DNA of 28,898 bases. Origin: DATKEG01 sp035544515. Its GTDB lineage: Bacteria > Acidobacteriota > Vicinamibacteria > Fen-336. The stretch is from assembly GCA_035544515.1 (NCBI GenBank), contig DATKEG010000028.1, positions 1 to 28,898 of the forward strand. The letters are read 5' to 3'. The notes beneath the pieces were generated by a model that searched no databases, had not been told where the DNA came from, and saw only the letters and a list, made by a program, of their open reading frames with translations. This document shows, piece after piece, positions 21,958 to 28,898 of the stretch (the stretch's first letter is position 1; each line of letters begins with the position of its first letter). Made by a program: the position numbers and the translations under genes.

Positions 21958-24167
21958 GCGCGCCGATGGATTCCCTCCGGAGGCGCGCGAACGACCGCCG
22001 CGAGTTCCTGCTCGAGGTCGGCTGCGAGGAGATCCCGGCGCCCTGGCTGCCGGACCTCACGCGGCAGCTCGCGCGCCGGTTCGGGGAGCTGGCGCAGAAA
22101 GAGCGGCTCGATCCCTCGGGCGTCGAGGCCTTCGCCACGCCGCGGCGCCTCGTCGTGCGCGCCCAGGTGGAGCCGGGACAGAAGGACCGCGAGGAGAAGG
22201 TCTGGGGACCGTCCCTGAAGGTGGCGCGCGACGCGGCCGGCGCCTGGACCGGGGCCGCGCAGGGCTTCGCGAGGAAGAGCGGCCTGCGTCCGGAGGACCT
22301 GGGCCAGGCGCCCAAGGACCCGGCCGCGCCCGACGAGCTCTACCTGCTGGCCTCGAAGAAGACGGCGGGGCGTCCGGCGGCCGAGGTGCTGGCGCAGGTG
22401 CTGCCGGCGCTGCTGCGCGGGCTCGCCTTCCCGAAGCGCATGAGCTGGGATGCCTGGCTCGAGGACGGGAAGGGCGCGTTCCCGTTCGGCCGGCCGATCC
22501 GATGGCTGGTCGCGCTGCTCGGCGGCGAGGTGGTCCCCTTCGAGATCCACGAGCTCTCCGCCGGCGCGCGCGGGAAGGTCGTCGTCCGCAGCGGCGACAC
22601 GACGTTCGGCCACCGCTTCTTCCCGCGAGAGGGGGCGGGCGCTCCGATCCGGACGCGCTCGTTCGAGGAGCTGCGGGCGAAGCTCCGCGACCATCGCGTG
22701 ATCCTCGACGCGCGCGAGCGGGAAGCGATCCTGCGGGAGCAGCTCGCGGCCGGCCAGGTGACGGAGAGCGAGGTGGGAAGCCGGTTGACGGCCGAGTGGC
22801 GGGACCTGGTCGAGTGGCCGCAGGTCGTCTTCGGGTCCGTTCCCGAGGAGTTCCGCGACCTGCCACCCGAGGTCCTGGAGACGGTCCTCGTCCACCACCA
22901 GAAGTACCTGCCGGTCCGCGCGGGGCCCGGCGGCCCGTTCGCCCGCTTCGCCGCGGTGACCAACACGGAGGCCGCCGCCGCCGGCCAGGCGGAGATCGCG
23001 CGCGGGATGGAGCGCGTGGTCGTGGCCCGGCTGCGCGACGCCGCCTTCTTCCTCGCGGAAGACCTGAAGCGGCCGCTGGCCAGCCGCTTCGGGGACCTCG
23101 ACGGTGTCACCTTCCACCGCGAGCTGGGCAGCTACCGCGAGAAGGCGGAGCGCATGACGGCGTTGGTGCGGGTCATGGCTCCCCTCCTGGACGGTGGGGC
23201 GGAGGCGGCGCAGGAGGCCGCGCGCCTGGCCAAGGCCGACCTGACCACGCTGATGGTCCGCGAGTTCCCCGAGCTGCAGGGCGTCATGGGCGCGCTCTAC
23301 CTCGAGCGCCAGGGCGCCCCGGCCGCGGTGGCGAGCGCGGTGCGCTGGCATTACCATCCGGTCTCCGTGGAGGAGGGTTCGGCGCCCGCCGGCGCCTTCG
23401 GCGACAAGGGAAGCGCGCGTGTCTTCTGCGCGGTGTCGCTCGCGGACAAGCTCGACACCCTGGCCGGCTACTTCGGCCTCGGCCTCGTCCCTTCCGGCAG
23501 CAGCGATCCGTTCGGCCTGCGCCGCGCGGCCCAGGGTGCCGTCCGCGTGCTCGTGGACTTCTGGCCCGCCGACCCCGCGCGACGGCCGCCCAGCCTGCGC
23601 AGCCTCGCCTCCCAGGCGGCCGAAGGCTACGGCGGCCGCCTTCAGCGGCCGGCCTCGGACGTGTCGCACGACCTCCAGGGCTTCCTGCTGGACCGGCTCC
23701 GGTACCTGTTCCTGTCGCGCGGCTTCGCCGCCGACGAGGTCGAGGCCGTGCTCGGCGCGCGCGAGCCGGACGCCCTCGACGACCCGGCGGAGAGCGCCCG
23801 CCGGCTGCAGGCGCTGCACCGCGTGCGCAGCGAGGCCGCCGAGGACTTCGCGCATCTCGCGGTGGCGTTCAAGCGCGCCAAGAACATCCTGGGCGAGGCG
23901 CCGCCCCCGCCGGTGGACCGCGGACTGCTCAGCGAAGCGGCGGAGCGCGAGCTGTTCGACGCGGTGGGCCGGCTGGGCGGAGCCGACGGGGGCTACGAGG
24001 CGCGCCTGCGCGCGCTCTCCTCGCTGCGCGGCCCCGTGGACCGCTTCTTCGACGACGTGCTCGTGATGGCCGAGGACCCGCGCGTGCGCGCGAACCGCCT
24101 CGGCCTGCTCGGGCAGGCCCTTTCGCTCTTCTACCGCATCGCGGACATTTCGAAGCTTGGAGGTTGA
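21954..24167 (+). CDS. glyS: glycyl-tRNA synthetase beta subunit
   Basis: This 737-residue beta subunit binds tRNA-Gly and is required for aminoacylation. N-terminal LLEVGCEEIPAPWL and FATPRRLVVR, the KRMSWD, FPFGRPIRWLVAL and FGHRFF blocks, and VLVHHQKYLPV are all family marks. FAAVTNTEAA, RLRDAAFFLAEDLK, LGSYREKAERM and the HD-like DKLDTLAGYFGLGLVPSGSSDPFGLRRAA region follow. The C-terminal anticodon-binding-like helical region ends FFDDVLVMAEDPRVRANRL. Length is close to the usual ~690-720. The ATG at 21954 overlaps the glyQ stop (ATGA); a second in-frame ATG at 21966 is possible. No ribosome site is present because a palindromic element precedes it. Confidence 0.95.
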   Translation: MSAPMDSLRRRANDRREFLLEVGCEEIPAPWLPDLTRQLARRFGELAQKERLDPSGVEAFATPRRLVVRAQVEPGQKDREEKVWGPSLKVARDAAGAWTGAAQGFARKSGLRPEDLGQAPKDPAAPDELYLLASKKTAGRPAAEVLAQVLPALLRGLAFPKRMSWDAWLEDGKGAFPFGRPIRWLVALLGGEVVPFEIHELSAGARGKVVVRSGDTTFGHRFFPREGAGAPIRTRSFEELRAKLRDHRVILDAREREAILREQLAAGQVTESEVGSRLTAEWRDLVEWPQVVFGSVPEEFRDLPPEVLETVLVHHQKYLPVRAGPGGPFARFAAVTNTEAAAAGQAEIARGMERVVVARLRDAAFFLAEDLKRPLASRFGDLDGVTFHRELGSYREKAERMTALVRVMAPLLDGGAEAAQEAARLAKADLTTLMVREFPELQGVMGALYLERQGAPAAVASAVRWHYHPVSVEEGSAPAGAFGDKGSARVFCAVSLADKLDTLAGYFGLGLVPSGSSDPFGLRRAAQGAVRVLVDFWPADPARRPPSLRSLASQAAEGYGGRLQRPASDVSHDLQGFLLDRLRYLFLSRGFAADEVEAVLGAREPDALDDPAESARRLQALHRVRSEAAEDFAHLAVAFKRAKNILGEAPPPPVDRGLLSEAAERELFDAVGRLGGADGGYEARLRALSSLRGPVDRFFDDVLVMAEDPRVRANRLGLLGQALSLFYRIADISKLGG

Positions 24168-24168
24168 C

Positions 24169-24171
<3 letters not shown>
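24159..24171 (+). promoter_or_regulatory. ribosome site that decides the TTG start of ppdK
   Basis: TGGAGG (24159-24164, overlapping the last codons of glyS) stands 5 nt before TTG at 24169. This gives the expected N-terminus MAQYVFFFGGGKADG. An earlier in-frame TTG at 24157 overlaps the ribosome site itself and is unlikely. Confidence 0.75.
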
Positions 24172-27006
<2,835 letters not shown>

Positions 27007-27025
27007 CGGGCGGCACCACGGCCGG

Positions 27026-27991
27026 ATGCTGAACTATTTCCGGGTGTCCGAGGGGCACATCGAGCACCACACCCAGCTCGATCCCGCCCTGCTCAAGAGC
27101 GATCCGGAGGCGCTGCACTGGATCGACCTCGAGGATCCGACCGTGCGCGAGGCCGGGATCCTGGAAGACCCGTTCCACTTCCACCCGCTGGCCATCGAGG
27201 ACTGCCTCTCCGAGGTCCACCACCCGAAGGTGGACGACTACGACGAGTACATCTTCTTCATCGTGCACGGCATCCGCTTCGACGCGCCCACCGACCAGTT
27301 CATCACGCGCGAGCTGGACATCTTCCTGGGCCGGAACTACCTGGTCACGCACCACCGCGGGCCCATGCGCTCGATCTCCTGGGCGCGCGACCAGTGCCAG
27401 AAGAACCAGCTCCACTCGCTGCCGCGCGGCGTCGACTTCCTGATCCACAACATCCTGGACCAGATGTTCGAGCACTACTTCCCGAACCTCGACGCCATCG
27501 AGGACAAGATCCAGCTCGTGCAGGTGGAGGTGTTCGAGCACCCGACCACCTCCACCCTCGACCGCATCTTCACCCTCAAGCGCGACGTGCAGCAGCTGCG
27601 GCGGATCTGCACGCCGCAGCGCGAGATCGTCAACCGCCTGGCCCGCGCGGAGTTCCAGGTCATCTCGCCCCGGGCCGCGGTCTACTTCCGGGACATCTAC
27701 GACAACCTCTACCGGATCGTGGAGGCCTCCTACGCCTACCAGGACCTCGTGCAGGCCACGCTCGACGCCTACCTCAGCATGGTCAGCAACCGCCTCAACG
27801 AGACCATGAAGCGCCTCACGGTGGTGGGGGCCGTCTTCGCCGCCCTCACCGTGATCACGGGCGTGTACGGCATGAACTTCGAGCACATGCCCGAGCTGAA
27901 GTGGCGCTACGGGTACCCCCTGACCTGGGTGCTCATGATGGCCGTCACCGGGGGCCTCCTCCTGTGGTTCAGGAAGAAGCGGTGGATCTGA
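27026..27991 (+). CDS. corA: CorA-family magnesium/divalent cation channel
   Basis: This 321-residue protein has a large cytoplasmic N-terminal domain (HWIDLEDPTVREAGILEDPF, HPLAIEDCLSEVHHPKVDDYDEYIFFIVHG) and a long helix. Two C-terminal membrane segments follow, at about residues 265-283 and 293-314. The selectivity motif GMN is at 282-284 (VITGVYGMNFEHMPEL), and a basic tail RKKRWI ends it. CorA pentamers admit Mg2+, with Co2+/Ni2+ in some members; the family also includes Zn2+ exporters such as ZntB, but the Y-GMN-F..MPE loop is the CorA type. It begins 19 nt after ppdK and its stop overlaps the mutL coding region, so it could belong to the same unit. No Mg2+ riboswitch is visible upstream. 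Confidence 0.92.
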   Translation: MLNYFRVSEGHIEHHTQLDPALLKSDPEALHWIDLEDPTVREAGILEDPFHFHPLAIEDCLSEVHHPKVDDYDEYIFFIVHGIRFDAPTDQFITRELDIFLGRNYLVTHHRGPMRSISWARDQCQKNQLHSLPRGVDFLIHNILDQMFEHYFPNLDAIEDKIQLVQVEVFEHPTTSTLDRIFTLKRDVQQLRRICTPQREIVNRLARAEFQVISPRAAVYFRDIYDNLYRIVEASYAYQDLVQATLDAYLSMVSNRLNETMKRLTVVGAVFAALTVITGVYGMNFEHMPELKWRYGYPLTWVLMMAVTGGLLLWFRKKRWI

Positions 27992-28898
27992 CGGGGCGCC
28001 GCGTGGAGCGGCTGCCCGACGACCTCGTGAACCAGATCGCGGCCGGCGAGGTGGTGGAGCGGCCCGCTTCGGTGGTGAAGGAGCTGGTGGAGAACGCGCT
28101 GGACGCCGCGGCCACCAAGGTCGAGGTCGAGATCGAGAAGGGCGGCAAGTCGCTCGTGCGCGTCAGGGACGACGGCCACGGCATGGGACGGGAGGACGCC
28201 CTTCTGGCCCTGGAACGGCACGCCACCTCGAAGCTGCGGCGGCTGGCCGACCTGCAGTCGCTGCAGACGCACGGCTTCCGGGGCGAGGCGCTGCCCTCGA
28301 TCGCGAGCGTGTCCCACCTGGTGCTGCGCACGCGCGACGACGCCGGGGCGGCGGGCACCGAGATCGAGGTGCGGGACGGGCGGCTGGTCCACGTGCGCGA
28401 CGCCGGCCATCCGCGCGGGACCACGGTGGAGGCGCGCGACCTGTTCGGGGGCGTGCCCGCTCGACGCAAGTTCCTGCGCGCCGACGCCACCGAGGCCGCG
28501 CACGTGGCGGAGGCGCTGACCGTGCTCGCCCTGGCCCGCCCCCAGACCGGTGTCGTCCTCGGCACGGACGGGCGCACGCTGATCCAGGCGCCCCCGGTCT
28601 CGGGGCTGCGCGAGCGCGTCTACCAGCTCTTCGGGGCACGGTACCTGGACGACCTCCTGGAGGTCGAGGGTGGCGCGGACTGGGCGCGGGTGAGCGGCTT
28701 CGTGTCGCGGCCCGAGCGGGCGGGCGCGCGCCCGGCCTTCCGCCTGTTCGTGAACGGCCGCGCGGTGCGCGACCGCGGCCTGGCCAAGGCGGTGAGCGAG
28801 GCCTGCCGCGCCACCGGGTCGCGCGACGCGCGCGGAGAGACGCTGCTGTTCCTGGAGGCGCCCCCGCACCTCGTGGACGTCAACGTCCACCCGGCCAA
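27982..28898 (+). CDS. mutL: DNA mismatch repair protein MutL (3' end cut by window)
   Basis: The N-terminal 305 residues are present. The GHKL ATPase domain has LPDDLVNQIAAGEVVERPAS and VVKELVENALDAAATKVEVE with the catalytic Glu. RVRDDGHGM and ALERHATSKL with LQTHGFRGEALPSIASVS follow. The next transducer domain has DLFGGVPARRKFL, FRLFVNGRAVRD and VDVNVHPAK, where the window stops. MutL links MutS mismatch recognition to strand incision. GTG at 27982 overlaps the end of corA by 10 nt and has AGGAAG about 6 nt upstream; a GTG at 28003 is an alternative start. Whether it has the C-terminal endonuclease DQHA..E..E site cannot be seen here. Confidence 0.95.
   Translation, partial: MDLTGRRVERLPDDLVNQIAAGEVVERPASVVKELVENALDAAATKVEVEIEKGGKSLVRVRDDGHGMGREDALLALERHATSKLRRLADLQSLQTHGFRGEALPSIASVSHLVLRTRDDAGAAGTEIEVRDGRLVHVRDAGHPRGTTVEARDLFGGVPARRKFLRADATEAAHVAEALTVLALARPQTGVVLGTDGRTLIQAPPVSGLRERVYQLFGARYLDDLLEVEGGADWARVSGFVSRPERAGARPAFRLFVNGRAVRDRGLAKAVSEACRATGSRDARGETLLFLEAPPHLVDVNVHPA

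Overview
The window is very GC-rich (third codon positions are nearly all G or C) and gene-dense. It reads as a core chromosomal segment of a Gram-negative-type bacterium. The gene orders CcsA/HemX-hemA-hemC-hemD, rpsA-IHF/HU and recO-glyQ-glyS-ppdK are familiar from delta-proteobacterial lineages. A Tat-exported sugar-isomerase-like protein, a gluconate-dehydrogenase-type subunit 3, a GMC oxidoreductase, a DUF1572/DinB protein and a DUF4388 protein together suggest a soil Acidobacteriota or a neighbouring phylum (Myxococcota, Desulfobacterota, Methylomirabilota). The phylum is an inference and cannot be fixed from sequence reading alone. There are no rRNA or tRNA genes, CRISPR arrays, insertion sequences or phage genes.

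Layout. 1-1641 (minus) is a truncated DUF4388 protein with a Pro-rich linker and one membrane segment. Divergent from it, 1893-2709 encodes a zinc-ribbon protein and a YacP/NYN nuclease. After a gene-free stretch with a strong palindrome (2710-3252) comes a small envelope/competence-like set: ComEA-like HhH protein, GspH/FimT pseudopilin and an Ig-like (Big_5-type) protein. 4707-8603 is a tetrapyrrole operon: CcsA/HemX-like membrane protein, glutamyl-tRNA reductase, porphobilinogen deaminase and uroporphyrinogen III synthase. A GAGAACGCAGAG-type inverted repeat interrupts it between hemA and hemC. A good sigma70 promoter then drives rpsA (six S1 domains), followed by an IHF/HU gene, a class III nucleotide cyclase with an unrecognised N-terminal half, and a HIT hydrolase.

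13329-15683 holds a secreted seven-Asp-box propeller protein, a diaminopimelate epimerase whose second catalytic Cys is Ser, and a DinB-like protein. 15686-19084 is an apparent export-linked oxidoreductase operon (Tat TIM-barrel protein, Tat subunit 3, GMC flavoprotein). It converges on a minus-strand MauE/DoxX-like plus rhodanese pair. 20279-27006 is recO-glyQ-glyS-ppdK, followed by corA and the 5' part of mutL, cut by the window end.

Many genes are translationally coupled: stop and start overlap by 4 nt, with GTG or TTG starts. The least ordinary content is in short non-coding elements. A palindromic element occurs twice (10634-10672 and 21907-21952), each time abutting a start codon, with a compensatory base-pair change between copies. 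There is also a 25-nt hairpin tandem repeat after rpsA and the large inverted repeat inside the hem operon. I found no clearly new multi-gene system.
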